DNA from: Batrachochytrium dendrobatidis JAM81
Lineage: Eukaryota > Chytridiomycota > Chytridiomycetes > Rhizophydiales
Assembly (NCBI RefSeq): GCF_000203795.2
Contig: NW_006281100.1
Location: forward strand, 991,370-1,055,369
Reading direction: 5' to 3'
DNA length: 64,000 bases
Shown: in pieces, positions 45,485 to 58,044 of the stretch
Layout of the letters: each line of letters starts with the position of its first letter
Position numbering within the stretch: the first letter of the stretch is position 1
Notes under the pieces: generated by a model
Seen by the model: the letters and a program-made list of their open reading frames with translations, nothing else
Told to the model about the DNA's origin: nothing
Database searches by the model: none
Position numbers and translations under genes: made by a program

Positions 45485-47824
45485 TTACTGCCAAACACCA
45501 GCATAAGATCCACGCAGATTAAGTTGAAGAGGACCACCAGCAGTAAACAGCCGATTTCCCTTGGAGTTGTAGGATAGAGTATATACGGCATTAGATATAT
45601 CTACGCCCTGAAAATGGGTTGTATAAATCTCGTCTCTATGCAGCCATCCTTTTCCTGATTGAAGATAGGAATGGTTGGGCTGGGTAAAATCAGGTTGGCA
45701 AGATTGCGTGTATTGTTGAAGGGTAGGGTGGGTACGAGTGCCAACATGAGAGAATATCTGTGTGGAAAGTTCAAAATCAAGTCCATGCAGTTCAGGACTG
45801 TTTACTGGAAGATGGTCATTGAACGGCGCCAAAGTGCGGGAAAAGGCGCGAGTACACAATGTGCTATGTTTATTCCAGACAGTCGATTTACGCCATGACA
45901 AGTACTTTTGTGCACGCAAGTCATAAAACGAGATTCGTCCCAATCCTCCACCTACAGTGACTGTATCGCGATCCATACATAGTGATCTCACGCCCCAACC
46001 TTCATCGCTCGATTCAAACATGTGAACCACAGAGCCAATGCGAGGATCAAGCAGAGATACATGGTTTTGAGATCCAACAGCTATGAGATGGTGTGTAGTG
46101 TCAAGGGCAAGGCATACTGTTTCATTTGAATGATGCAGGGGTATGGATGACGACACTTTACACGATGTACCTGCTACATCCCAGACCTTTACAAATCCAT
46201 CAGATGAAAGAGTAAAAGCATGTTTCAAGTGATGGTCATACTTGAGATCCCTAACTTTTCCCATGTGTTCTTTTTTCATGGACAATGGAGAATAGACGGA
46301 AACAAAGTGATTCAAGGGATATTGGTAAAGTGAGTCTGAGATATGCAATGAATTCAGTGACCAGTGCATAAACTGTGCATCCCTGGATCCAGAAACAAGT
46401 GTTGTATCGTCCAACCATGCTACAGAAAATACCACATCGGTATGACCCTTTAGTAGCGCATAAGGTTCAAATGTAGGTAGATGGTAGATTTGCACAAGAT
46501 TGGTTGGATCACCACCACCAACAGCTATAAGAGTGTTTGATGGATTGATTGATATGGAATGAATTCCGGCACAGTGATGCAAAGCAGCAGACTGTAATGG
46601 TCGTTGTTGCTGTAACGATAAAGTGCTGAATGGCTGATATAAACCACGCGCAGAATTGGACGCGGTTTCTTGGGATGACTTGGATTGTGGAATGAGATTG
46701 CAAGCAGCAAATGTGGGAATATCTATCCGTTTTCCTGAATCTACATCAAGCACTTGCAGCTTATTGCATTTTGTTCCCAGTACAACGGACGAATCCGAAA
46801 GCCATGCAGAGGCAAAGATTTTGTCAGTATTCTCCATCAAAAACGCAGATTCTGACAAGGCAACTGGCAAGTGCCGAGTAACAAAAGATGACAGTCTGCT
46901 TTCACCTGCAGACATAAAGTTTTCATGCATTCCCAAACGCATTTGTGCTGAACATGTTGCACATCGTAGTTTTTTGTCGGCAGCAGAATTCGAAACAAAA
47001 CTGGGTCTCTCCATCAGCAATAGCGACGAAAAGTCACCATGTGTAGATGTGGTTGAGCCTTCATCAGATGGACTGCTTGGAGGTATATTGTCCAACTCGA
47101 ATGGCATGTCAAGATCTTTTTGCAAATCAAGACAGTCTGAACGAGAATCTGAGAGGGAGTTGATGGGAGATGGAGTCTGTACGATTGTGGATGGTATATC
47201 CAAGACAGGCCATAGCGCACCTGTCAATGGCTTGACTATAGATGCCCAGTCCACCCCAGCATATATGGGCGAGGTTGACTGAGTTTTTGGTGGAAACTCG
47301 AGGCACTCTGGTTCTACTGACGAGTTAGCATTGACTTGAGGAGATGGAGAATGGCAGCGAGAGACTGGTACACTTCCAACACCAGAGTATCGAGGACATT
47401 TACAATCAGGACATCGTATGGTGATTGGATCTGACCTGGCATCTATTGTAATAGCATCCATGGTTGGCCTATGTCGGTATTGAGGACGATTTCTATGAGA
47501 GGCTATCATCTCACGAGACTTGAGATAGTCTACTACGTTACAGGGCTCTTTCTCGACATAGTATCTGCTGGCATGGTCATGATTAGGACCTTCGGTAAAG
47601 GTGGATGGATACTTCCAACCTTCAATACGCCGCGTTGTAAACCGTTTAAAATGGCCTACAAGGTCGGAGGAGTAATGGTTTGTCGAGTTGGAAGTAGATG
47701 AGCCAAGTATATCAGCAGAGTCATGGACCAAGTCTAGCCGTCTACTGTCATGACTCGACATGCCATTCTGCGAGCTGTCAGCATCTACATGCAAGTGATG
47801 CCGCCATGAAACCGTGGAGGCCAT
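45485..47824 (-). CDS. DCAF12: DCAF12-like WD40 protein (CRL4 substrate receptor)
   Basis: Single exon, 779 residues, longer than animal DCAF12 (about 450) because of a polar N-terminal extension. Residues 120-190 contain CPDCKCPR and similar cysteine pairs. The conserved part starts near 315 with FVTRHLPVALSES and IFASAWLSDSSVVLGTKCNKL. WD repeats follow: GCGIHSI-like CAGIHSISINPS, HTDVVFSVAWLDDTTLVSGSRD, KVRDLKYD, WGVRSLCMD. The end is GGPLQLNLRGSYAGVWQ, matching DCAF12. In animals DCAF12 recruits proteins with a C-terminal Glu-Glu to CUL4-DDB1 for ubiquitination; the same role here is inference. Confidence 0.85.
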   Translation of the reverse strand: MASTVSWRHHLHVDADSSQNGMSSHDSRRLDLVHDSADILGSSTSNSTNHYSSDLVGHFKRFTTRRIEGWKYPSTFTEGPNHDHASRYYVEKEPCNVVDYLKSREMIASHRNRPQYRHRPTMDAITIDARSDPITIRCPDCKCPRYSGVGSVPVSRCHSPSPQVNANSSVEPECLEFPPKTQSTSPIYAGVDWASIVKPLTGALWPVLDIPSTIVQTPSPINSLSDSRSDCLDLQKDLDMPFELDNIPPSSPSDEGSTTSTHGDFSSLLLMERPSFVSNSAADKKLRCATCSAQMRLGMHENFMSAGESRLSSFVTRHLPVALSESAFLMENTDKIFASAWLSDSSVVLGTKCNKLQVLDVDSGKRIDIPTFAACNLIPQSKSSQETASNSARGLYQPFSTLSLQQQRPLQSAALHHCAGIHSISINPSNTLIAVGGGDPTNLVQIYHLPTFEPYALLKGHTDVVFSVAWLDDTTLVSGSRDAQFMHWSLNSLHISDSLYQYPLNHFVSVYSPLSMKKEHMGKVRDLKYDHHLKHAFTLSSDGFVKVWDVAGTSCKVSSSIPLHHSNETVCLALDTTHHLIAVGSQNHVSLLDPRIGSVVHMFESSDEGWGVRSLCMDRDTVTVGGGLGRISFYDLRAQKYLSWRKSTVWNKHSTLCTRAFSRTLAPFNDHLPVNSPELHGLDFELSTQIFSHVGTRTHPTLQQYTQSCQPDFTQPNHSYLQSGKGWLHRDEIYTTHFQGVDISNAVYTLSYNSKGNRLFTAGGPLQLNLRGSYAGVWQ

Positions 47825-48410
47825 TTGCAGTTGTTGATTAAACTGATAAATACAACAATGAAGGATAAAATCTAGGGTTGATTAATAGAGCAGCAGGATA
47901 ATGTTATTTCAGATACGATGCGGGGTGTATAAGAATGTTGTGGTAGTTTGGAGTCGAATGGTACGAGTTTGTAAAGGGTTTAAACTCCGCTTCAAACGAT
48001 TCAGCAGTCGATTGCTCGAGTGATTCAGTTTAACAGAATTCAACGTACAATTCACAGCATGAATTCAAACAAGATGCTTAACGTGGCAGCCATCGACACT
48101 CATGAGCCACATGCATTGGCAATCAAGGCTTTGACTAATGCAATGAAACTTTTCCAAGACTGGAATAGAAAGCAAAACAATTCAACGGCAGCGCACCACT
48201 GAAACTGAACAATAAATCCTTGATTTATAAGCAACTTGTCGAGTTGAAACCAAAATAAGCTTTTTGATTTAGTATAATTTTTACTACTTGGCCTTGATAT
48301 ACATATATTCTGGTAAGGTTTTGTATGACTATTAGACATGTAATCATCATCAAGCCACAACTGATTCCTTGCTGGTCTTGTGTAGAATAGGATTAATACT
48401 GCAACTGTAA
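47825..48410. other. divergent promoter region, possible 47-codon ORF
   Basis: Lies between two start codons facing away from each other. A small frame (ATG 48059 to stop 48202, MNSNKMLNVAAIDTHEP...) is helical in outlook but matches nothing I know; it may be a uORF, a small protein or chance. Confidence 0.35.
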
Positions 48411-50346
48411 ATGAACAACTCAATCAACAGCAGTACAAGCAAGCCAACCCATTCTACCACTTGGACACAAGAACTCATGAAACTGGTATCAACAGACCTT
48501 TCAACAGCTGCATCTTCGGACATGGTGTTGACAACCCCAGCCTTCTCTCTTGCACAACCTCCAGCTCAGACCATCGGACCAACACCTCCTCCCTTGCGCT
48601 CACTCTCTGCCAACAGCAGTGTGACTCCTGTTAGCATGGGATTGTCAGAAGGCAGCACTGTGCGTAGTTCTGATGGTTCTGGTCTATGGCTGAGAGAAGT
48701 CAGGATGGTGTCGACCATCGAGTCTGACCCTGGCGGTGGATTGGACAGGACTGCAGGACTGCCACTGGATGGCATCGACAGTGTTTGGCCATCGTCCACC
48801 ACAACCGCAGTCGTGGCCATTCCAGCAACCAAACCACAGTCGATCGGCATCTCGCAGAAGCTGTTGCGTCCTACAGTCACTTCTTCACTGCAACTATTGA
48901 TGCAACATCATCAATACTCCAAGACACATGTTCATGACCAGACTGTGTCTGTGGGTGTGCATGAACAGGCTCAGATGACTTCTGTTGCACCTTCTATTCA
49001 ACGTATTTGCACTCCCCCAATGCCACTTGACTGTAAGCTTATTTATGCTTTTCTAATGGTCTTGACTATAGAATCTCACTGTTCAATTTCAAATAGGGTC
49101 GTGGGTGCAAGTGAAGCGACGAGGTCCTGTTACTCCAAGTGTAAGTGGAACAGATGCCGATTTGGATGGCACTGCAAGTCGATGCAGCAATTCCGATTCT
49201 GATAGTATTGAACTGGTCTCTGCTTTTGGTGATGCTCTCTCGCCTGTATTGATCCACGCCAATGGCTCTGGATTCGGCAGTTATGTGGTTCCATCTCCTC
49301 AATCCTCGTTGCACAATCAACTCTATCATCAGAATATATCTGCACCATTCGGTCAGCCATTCAACAAACAGCAGCCATTACCCAATGCACAGAGTAAACC
49401 TTCATCTCCTCAACATACTCAGCACAAGTCAAAAGATGCTCAAGCACTCCATCAGTCTCCCATCATGAATCCTGCATTCTTGGAAGCATTCCGTTCTATG
49501 CCCGACTTTGAACCTCTTCCTGCACCATGTGTATCCAGCACATCCAACTCTCAGTCTTTTAAAATCGCCAGTCTCGATGATGTGGACCAAACTATTCCCA
49601 TGCCACTAAGATTGGGTGTTGGCGATATAATTAGAATGACTACTCCTCCACCAATGCTGGTTCATGGTCCATTGTTTTCTACAGATAGCTACACAACCAA
49701 GAGAGACTTTAATTATGGCAGTCTTCTTGTTCATCCAGCAGTTGCACGGACAACCTCTGGCTCAAGAGCCGCTGAGATAATGCTGCATACAAATGATGCT
49801 GCACTCAGCGGCTATGTCGTCATGGAGCGTCCCTCAAGTAGAGCATCACTTCACAGTATGCAGTCTGCTAGTGGTGATATTACTGATAGTCCCATTTTAG
49901 TCCCATTTGCTTCACGAGAAATTTCTATTGAAAGCACTTGCAATGCAGATACTCCATCGACTCTGGATTCCTTGCGTCTACCTACACGGATACAGGCTTC
50001 TGCTACTTCAAAAACCCTGTCTGAATCCAGTGAAACCTCTCAACCTATCAAAGAACATAGTGTTGGCTCCTACGATCAAAAGTTTGATGAGCTGACGCAA
50101 TTGCTTCCACGCATTCATACTAAAGGGTTTGACAGACCATCGAGAGATCACTCGTTTGACCTGTTTTGGCCAATCAGCCAGATCTTAGATGGAGACATAG
50201 CAGGCGATGGAGATTCATGGTCATGGTTAGTCTTTAAACTTGTAAGTGCGTTTGTTGCTGCTGGCTTAGGCGGCTATTTAGCATTTAAATGTGGCATGAT
50301 TGTTCAGCGAATCGTCTTGGATCGCATTGCTCGTTTGGCCCATTAG
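48411..50346 (+). CDS. predicted tail-anchored, Ser/Thr-rich protein, unrecognised
   Basis: Exons 48411-49032 and 49097-50346, joined at GACT|GTAAGC and AATAG|GGTCG, give 623 residues. About 560 residues are polar and disordered (Ser, Thr, Pro, Gln) with no known domain. One hydrophobic helix near the C terminus (WLVFKLVSAFVAAGLGGYLAF) is followed by some 23 residues with basic charges. No signal peptide is present. One C-terminal membrane helix and a long cytosolic part fit a tail-anchored protein of the ER, outer mitochondrial or nuclear membrane. The inter-exon frame is supported by the abrupt loss of Ser/Pro bias if the intron is read through. Confidence 0.7.
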
Positions 50347-50557
50347 ATCGTCTTGTCCGACGCTTGTCTAGCAGAAAATACAGCTTATTCTTGTTTTCAG
50401 CTTGTGTTGCTGGACACTACTCTTTTGTTATAACTTTTGTCTACTTTTACAAGCACCTAAAAAGTATTTAGACAAAAAGTGCATTTATTGGATTGGTCTG
50501 TACCAGTCATTTTATCTTATTGCCCACTTTGCCATTCCATCTCTTTAGTTTCAAATT

Positions 50558-50974
50558 TACAGCCATATTCACGTAAAATGGAACACTAAATAAAGGCTTA
50601 TCAATACATAATAAACAGTCTTGTTGGATGGGTGCCAATCTTACCGAGCAACATTGTTTTACAAACTCTTTTAGCTCGCTAATCATTGTGCCCATGTTTA
50701 TATAAAAGTACAGAACAAATCTTCATATTCCTATTCAATACATTCAAGACTTTTTAAATAATGGCATGCAACATCTCCAAACACGCATTCCATTCTTGAA
50801 CCCCCATAAAAAACGACTCTGGTGTCTGACATGGCTCAATGCACGACACCAGAAAAGTGAGAACTTCAACAAAAGTCATTCATTTCCAACAACAACAAAT
50901 ATTCAACCATGATCTATTCCAAGACCATCACTGCAGGATAGATACAAATTCCATTTTATGTGAATATGACTTTA
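50558..50974. mobile_element. MITE copy (Tc1/mariner-like ends)
   Basis: About 417 bp between TA dinucleotides. Left end CAGCCATATTCACGTAAAATGG; right end CCATTTTATGTGAATATGACTT, its imperfect inverse. The left subterminal region reads GAACACTAAATAA and AATAAACAGTC, as in the copies at 13636 and 61086. No coding capacity. It lies 211 bp past the stop of the tail-anchored gene and 103 bp from the CSB stop. Confidence 0.75.
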
Positions 50975-51077
50975 ATTAAATTGGGTTTTCACGACACTAC
51001 AGTTTTAATCAGCAAAGCTTGAATGATATTTTAGTTTAAACACAATATCCATACACGTATATTGAATATCTAGCCAT

Positions 51078-54000
51078 TCATTTAAACTCGTCTTTGAGGC
51101 ACCATAGTCCGACACCTTGCTCATCTTTAGTAAAATAGGCAATACCTTTCAGCATCTTGCGGAACACAGGCAACGTATCTGCTGACAATCGTACTTTCAA
51201 TGACGAAACTATGCTTGATGTAGAAGCTTTTCCGCCTGAATTTACAAGCCAGTCGCGTATCTGTAAAATCATGCCGGCTTGGGATGCTGGGTCAATGTCT
51301 TGATGGGTTTCTGCAGTAGATCCTGAAATGGTAGAAACAGCAGCAGCAAACGCAGATCCCGGAACAATAGAAGCCGATGCAACCGATGAGGATAGTGTAG
51401 GAAAAGTACCTTGTTCAGAGTTTGTGCTGGGAAACTGTGTGATGGCTGCACGATTGCGCAACCCTGCAAGCAACGACGATGAAGACAAAAAAGACGGTTT
51501 TGCTAATGGGTTGGAATGACTTTCAACATGTTTTCCATTAACTTGATTGGAAGGCTTTGAAGTCGATCGAGATATGGATCCACCTGCACTGCCACTTCGT
51601 CCTGTCCAAGTAGGAGTCCCTACGTCTTTTCTTTCCTGTCGCACTCGGTGTCGACTCTTTTTTAATGCTGCAATGGCATCATTGGCTACTTTGGTCGCCT
51701 CTTTTTCAACAATGAGCGCTTCTGGCGTAGACGCCTCCATAATCGCATCGTGCTTGAGTGCAGAGTGTACTCCTGTCTTGGAAAATAATGCTTGCAATAT
51801 TCCCGAATCGTCATCATTATAAGGATTCGTCAAATTTTGATTGGACTCTTTTGACAAACTACCAGATTTATGTAGATCCTGATCAGACATATTGGAATGG
51901 ACAGTATTATCATCTTGTAAATCTTGATTGACAGATTCTGGCGTTGGCTTATACTCGTCAACTTTTGCAATACCTTGAATCGTATTCAACTCTGCTTGTG
52001 TATCACAATACGGTCTTCGTGGTTTTTTGGTCCGTTTAGTGTGGCTGCTCAGTGCACCATTTGCACCAGAAGAACCAGCATGGACTTCTACATCCATCCC
52101 CTCAAATAAATTACCCGTTTCAGTCGTGTCATCTTCTTTACTTCCAAGCATAAACAGATCATGCAGATCGTTACTCTTGAAAAACCGTCGTTGACGAGGA
52201 TCTTTGAGAATTTTGTTGGTGAGAAACTGCTTGAATATTTGACGATGATATATTTTTTCCTCTATTGTGCCAGAAGTCATGAGACGATAAATGGTTACAC
52301 TCTTTTTCTGTCCCAGTCGCCATGCTCGTTCACGAGCTTGCATATCTGTCGATGGGTTCCAGTCTGGATCAAAAATAATCTAAAGTTATTCCAAACATAT
52401 AAAGTATTAGTTAATACAAACGCGTATGCTATATAGCAAATCTGAAATAACCGAATCAAATGTATGCTCAATTTAAACAATGACTCTGGAAATATAAATG
52501 ATTTTAAACAATAAACCATACCACACGATTTGCACTCGTTAAATTGATGCCAAGGCCTCCAACCTTGGTGGTCAACAAAAATACAAAATACGATTCATCC
52601 TCATTATAGCAATCAACAATCTTTGATCGTTGCTGAATAGATGTGCTTCCGTCCATTCGTAGATATGCATAGCCTAGAAATTAATAAAGCGTTGATAATT
52701 TACACTCTAGCTCAAAATGTATGTAGCCTCTACATTGCTTACCTTCATTTTTGATAAACAGCTCAAGGATGTCTAACATTTGTCGTGTTTGACAAAACAG
52801 CAAGACACGATGGCCTTGTCGTTTCCACATTTGAAGTAACGCCTTGACAACAATCATTTTGCCAGATCTTGACACAGCACCATAGTTGGCCTATGAAATT
52901 GTATAGTTTAAATATTGATGTTGGAATATATGGTACTTGCAAAGCCTAACCACTCTTAAATGTGGTAGTAACAAAGACTACCTACTGAAAAATCAGCATT
53001 GTTGCGCTCGAGTAAATCAGGATGGTTGCATATTTTTCGCAGTACATCTATTCCTGCCAAAATTCGCAACTTTCCCTCTAAAATGCCCTTGAGTTCCTTT
53101 GATGAAAGAAATTTTTCATATTCCTGTAATCCAAATAGTCGTCAATTAGCCTACACCAACATGAGCTCTAGTGTATTTTGTAATCACTATACTTCAAAAA
53201 CATACTCGTCGCTGAGCATCAGATAATCGACAGAATAGGACCTGCTCACTCTTTTTTGGTAAATCAGTGGCAACATCAGATTTCATGCGTCGTAGCAGGT
53301 AGGGCGAGATCATATCTCTTAGAATGCATGCACATTTGTAAGCTGTCTGAACTTGAACGTTATTGGCATTGGCATAGCCACCCAAATTGATTGGTGTTGC
53401 AAATTGGGTTTGAAAAACAGGGAGCGTCTATTATTATATAGCATTAGTTGGATCAACACAATAGGTGTTAAACTACCATTGGTAATATCACAATCCTTAC
53501 ACCTAGTCGCCCAGGAAACACAAAATCATATATGGACCACAGCTCTATAAGATTGTTTTGAATTGGTGTTCCCGACAAGATTATCCTATGCGGAGTCTAT
53601 ACATCACAGTTAAAATTCGCACAAATAACAGTGCAAAATCTTTAAAAGATCTTGATACTAAAAACACATTACATGCAAACCTTGAAACGCTTGCATGCCA
53701 TTGTTACTTCTGAATCTGGATTGCGAATTTTGTGTCCTTCATCCAATACGCAATATGCCCATTTAACTGGAAGTAAAATATCCGCATGAATTCGAATCGC
53801 GGCATATGTAGTTACAAGTACGTGTCCTAGAATAATAAATAGTTGAAACGCCATTTAAAGCTAGTATACGTCAGAGCTTGAAACATGTACCCCAACAACA
53901 TACACTAATTCCCCACCGTTTTTTACAATATTGGCAACCAGCGCGCGAGCTTTTGATTTTGATTTTATAGGATAGTGCAATGTATCCGATCGTTTCCCTT

Positions 54001-55854
54001 TTTTCTTTGGTCTTTTTTTATCCAAAAAATACTCGTTTTCCTCAGACTCATCGCTCATGTAAGTAGACTCGGAATCTCTATCATGCGCCTCCGAGCCTAA
54101 ACCACTACCGGTAGAATGAAGAATTGCAACACGAAATGGTGGCCACCATTTGTGAAATTCTTGCACCCATTGTCTCAAAACTGTTGCTGGACAAACAATG
54201 ATAACAGGACCTTTGAGAAGCCTTGAAAATCCCAAGCCTGCCAAAAACGAAATGATTTGGATCGTCTTTCCAAGACCCTAAATCAGAGATTAAATATTTG
54301 AGAATCAATCAATACAGTTAAAGATGCGCACCTATTAAACTTGCAAATTTATATCAACAGTACCATTTCATCTCCAACTAAGCCCCCAACTTCTTGGCAA
54401 TAAAGCTCCCATAGCCATTTTACGCATGTTCGTTGGTATGGGAATAGATGGCGGTATACGTCTCCAGGAACACAATAACCTTTGTGAATTACTTCATCCT
54501 CATAAACAAGCGAAGGCTCAAAAATCTCTTTTTCAACATCGTCATCTAGCTGCTCTGTCATTTTTTCATCGGCATTGTCACCTAACTTGAATGAGAGTTG
54601 AGCAAATACAATCTAGAATGCATTTTAAAAAGTCAACGTTGCCTACCAACAGATTTTCTCTTTTTTTCCGTCGCTCTATTGCCCATTTTGTCAATCGTCG
54701 TCTATATGATAATTCGTCGCCATCGTCCTTGTAACGATCAGCATCCATTCTATGTAATTTTTTTCGTTTAAAAGATTTCTTGTTGTCTTTATAATCATCC
54801 TTATCCTCTTCATTGTCATTATAGCTAGAGTGATCAGAAAACTCGTCGCCAGATTGGTCTTTAGGTACAAAATCTATAGATTTCCGACTTTTACTAGCAG
54901 TCTGCTGTGGTTTAAAGGTTATATCTAAAGCATCCATTGCTTGGGAATCATCAGTTTGAAAAAATGGAGTAATCTTTCCCGTTCGGATGAGTCGCTCACG
55001 CTCAGTTTCAACCGTAGCTTCATCTGCATGGTATTAAACAAAAGTATACGAATTTTCAAAACAAGTTCAATTATACAAAAGCTATACAGCTCACAACAAT
55101 GGTTTGTGCAAAGCCAACCAACCTGAATTGCCATTGTTTTCGAAATCCAGACGCTTCAAAATGCACTTTTCATCCTTACGCAAAGCCTCGAGAGACTTGG
55201 AGGCAGTATTAATGCGGCTGATAATAGCTTCTTTTTCAGATACTTTAGTGCAGGGAGAATCAAGCCGAGATCTCATAGTATTCAACCGACGAATGAGACT
55301 TCCTTTTGCTTTGAGAACCTTGTCTAGACGAACCTTTTCGGCCTTTATAACCTTTTCTTTTAGCTGCTGATTAGCCTATAAACATGAGTTTCAAGATCCA
55401 ATTACTTGTTAAAATGTGATCATGAAGATAAAAATGCAAACTGCATTTTTAAACTCAAAGTTTAAAATCCAATTGAAAGCCAGGATTTAGACTTCAAATG
55501 CAACGTGATGCTTGCCTGCTCCATGACAGAGCGATGTAGTCCTTGTTCATCCTGCACACTAACAAGAAATTTTGTATCATCGCCTCCAAAAGATAACTCA
55601 TCAAGCTTTTCGTTGTCACCGCTGTCATGGACACTTGGCGTATTGTCGAGTACGACTGGAGAGGCATAAGCCAGTGCTGTAGAGTCTTTTGATGCATTAT
55701 ATTGTATGTCAGTGTGACCATCGAAATGAGCATCTGTCTTAATATCATCATCACTAGCGAATGGTTTATACTCGTCGTCGGTATTGCCATAAAATGTATC
55801 GCTTTCTCTGTCTACATCGCTGGGATCACTGGAGTGATGACTGAAAGAATCCAT
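51078..55854 (-). CDS. RAD26: SWI2/SNF2 DNA repair translocase CSB / RAD26 (ERCC6)
   Basis: Twelve exons: 55516-55854, 55123-55375, 54647-55023, 54364-54585, 53917-54277, 53681-53826, 53501-53596, 53206-53427, 52986-53123, 52743-52890, 52522-52673 and 51078-52379. They give 1251 residues. CSB displaces or pushes stalled RNA polymerase II and starts transcription-coupled repair. Motifs: I GDEMGLGKT (394-402), II DEGH (546-549), [39 protein letters not shown] (about 832-842). The acidic N terminus and coiled coil are typical; the C-terminal 400 residues are polar and end in an ordered helix-rich tail (winged-helix-like). The exon 1 donor reads GAGCAG|GCAAGC (a GC-AG intron); a GT donor would bring an early stop. 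The exon 5 donor was set at AACG|GTGGGG so that [10 protein letters not shown] is kept. Confidence 0.93.
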
Positions 55855-56155
55855 GCAATTGAATCCAAACCAGCCTAGACAGATTTAAACAGTGGTGGTT
55901 GCAAAAAACTATTATCAAACCAACAACTTTTAGAGATCGTAAACCAGTTGATTAGAAATTGGCAAAATGTGGCATGCTGTATATTTAGAGTCTGGTTGCT
56001 GTATTCTGATGGCTGGTCGGTATATTTGCATTTCAGACACCAAATTCCGAAACTCGAGTTTCATGCGAGCGTGTTTTTATTACTTGGACTTGCATCAGGA
56101 TCAACAGTTTGCATTTCTTTCAATTGACAAGTCGTATCACTACTGCAGCTTGAAA
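55855..56155. other. divergent promoter region of CSB and alpha-SNAP
   Basis: About 300 bp between two divergent start codons. An in-frame extension upstream of the alpha-SNAP ATG exists (from 55967) but has no family support. No RNA or repeat is seen. Confidence 0.5.
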
Positions 56156-57734
56156 ATGAGTAGCGACGGGAATTCTTTATTAGCAGAGGCAGACAAAAAG
56201 CTTCAATCCAAAGGTCTTTTTGGATTTGGTGGCCCTAAACTGGAGGAGGCTGCCGACCTGTATGGTCGTGCCGGGGTAGCCTTCAAACTTGCAAAGAAAT
56301 GTAAAGGTTATTGCCTGACACAAGACCATCGATTTATCTATTTTTTATTTGCAAATCCTACCTTTTAGGCTCAGTTGGATTGGCAATGTGCTTCATATCT
56401 GACACTGCAACCATGTCGGGCTGTCTGTCACTAGTGAAATAAGCATCCAATACTGTCATGTCAATTTGTATTGGATTTTAATATTCCAAGGAATTTTTAA
56501 GAGTGATTTGATATCTTGATATACAGGATACATTTGATGCAATCAATAAGTGCCAACTCATCTCGAGATGTGCTTATCTATTCATGACTTGACTGACTGC
56601 ATGGGCTTGTACACCATGGTTTATTTTTCCAACATTCAACACTTGTTAACTGCAATTTTAATCTGTAGGGAAGCAATCTGGTGATGCATTTATGCAAAAG
56701 GCTTTTACTCTGGATAAAATGGGTGAACGAGACGATGCAACAAATGCATATTTGGAAGCTGCCAAAAGTTTTAAAAAAGAAAGTCCTCGAGGTATGCTGC
56801 TCTACTTTTTTATTATAAAAGATTGACGATATGCCATGCTTGTCCGCAAGCCATCATTCCAACACATTACAATTTGTATACAACACAGATGCTGTGAATG
56901 CTCTTGAAATTGCTGTTCGACTTCTTTCTCAAAAAGGCAGATTCTCTGCTGCTGCAAGCAATCAGAAACAGATTGCAGAGATTTACGAAACGGATCTTGC
57001 AGATATGGAAAAGGCAATGACTGCATATGAGCAGGCTGGTGAATGGTATTCTGGTGAAGATTCAACTGCGTGAGTTATTTTGCACTGATTGATGTCGAGT
57101 ATATAATATTTGGGATCACCCTACAAGATTGTTGATCATGTAATTTGGTTTATATAGACAAGCAAATGCATGTATGCTCAAGGTTGCGCTCTTTTCAGCT
57201 ACATTAGAACAATACGACAAGGCAATTGACTTGTTTGAGCGTGTGGCCAGTAAAAGCCTTGACAATAACCTGACCAAGTGGTCAGTGCGTGAATACTTGT
57301 TCAAGGCCGGGATCTGCACCATTTGCATTGGGGTATAACACTTGTATGTCAGTGCTGCTTACTGTCAATATTCCCATACGTTAATGCCATACTTGCCAAC
57401 ATTTTTACAGGATTCTGTGCGAACACACTCTACTTTTGACAGATACAAAGGGCTTGACGCTTCTTTTGCCGAGACAAGAGAATGCAAACTTTTAGAAGTT
57501 AGTTTATTTGAACTGTTTGCATACTCAACCAGATGTAATTTCATGGTTTCTATTTCTGTCTAACAATCCATTTTTATTTAGGATCTGCTTAAAGCTCTCG
57601 ACGATGGTGATGTAGAAGAATTCCAAGCGCATATTGCAGGATTCGATCGACTTTCTAAACTCGATGAATGGAAGATTTCGCTTTTGCTTCGTGTCAAGAA
57701 AACTCTGGAGCAAGACGAAGTTGATTTTACTTGA
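56156..57734 (+). CDS. SEC17: alpha-SNAP / SEC17, SNARE disassembly adaptor
   Basis: Six exons: 56156-56300, 56669-56791, 56889-57069, 57158-57332, 57411-57497 and 57582-57734. They give 287 residues (yeast Sec17 292). It recruits NSF/Sec18 to SNARE bundles after membrane fusion. Visible are the N-terminal LLAEADKKLQSKG-FFGFGG-type membrane loop (GLFGFGG), TPR-like helix pairs (SGDAFMQKAFTLDKM, DAVNALEIAV, IAEIYETDLADMEKAMTAYEQAG) and the C-terminal helix region DEWKISLLLRVKKTLE that stimulates NSF. Intron 1 is long (368 bases). ATG 56156 matches the family start; a longer upstream frame was not used. Confidence 0.95.
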
Positions 57735-58044
57735 AATATTGCATCTGAATGTAAATTTTTGCATTTCAAGTGCCCAACGTTAATGAATTATGGCTATTAT
57801 CTGTTAATTGTGGATCTGATTCTTTTTGATTGTCCAAACTGAGTACCTTTGTTTCTTGCAAATAATGATCATGTACTATCCCTTAGTATTCTGACAGTTG
57901 TCGTAGTATGTATCATTTTAGTAATATTACATGCAGATCAAATAAAATACAGGCTGATTCCAAATTAATCAAACTGCCTCTTTAAAGCAACACTTTATAT
58001 TGAAAGCTATTGAATACAGTAGCAAGTTATCTACACAACTGAAT
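57735..58044. other. convergent 3' spacer
   Basis: AT-rich sequence between the alpha-SNAP and GWT1 stop codons, with AATAAA near 57940 that could serve as a poly(A) signal. No gene is seen. Confidence 0.5.
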
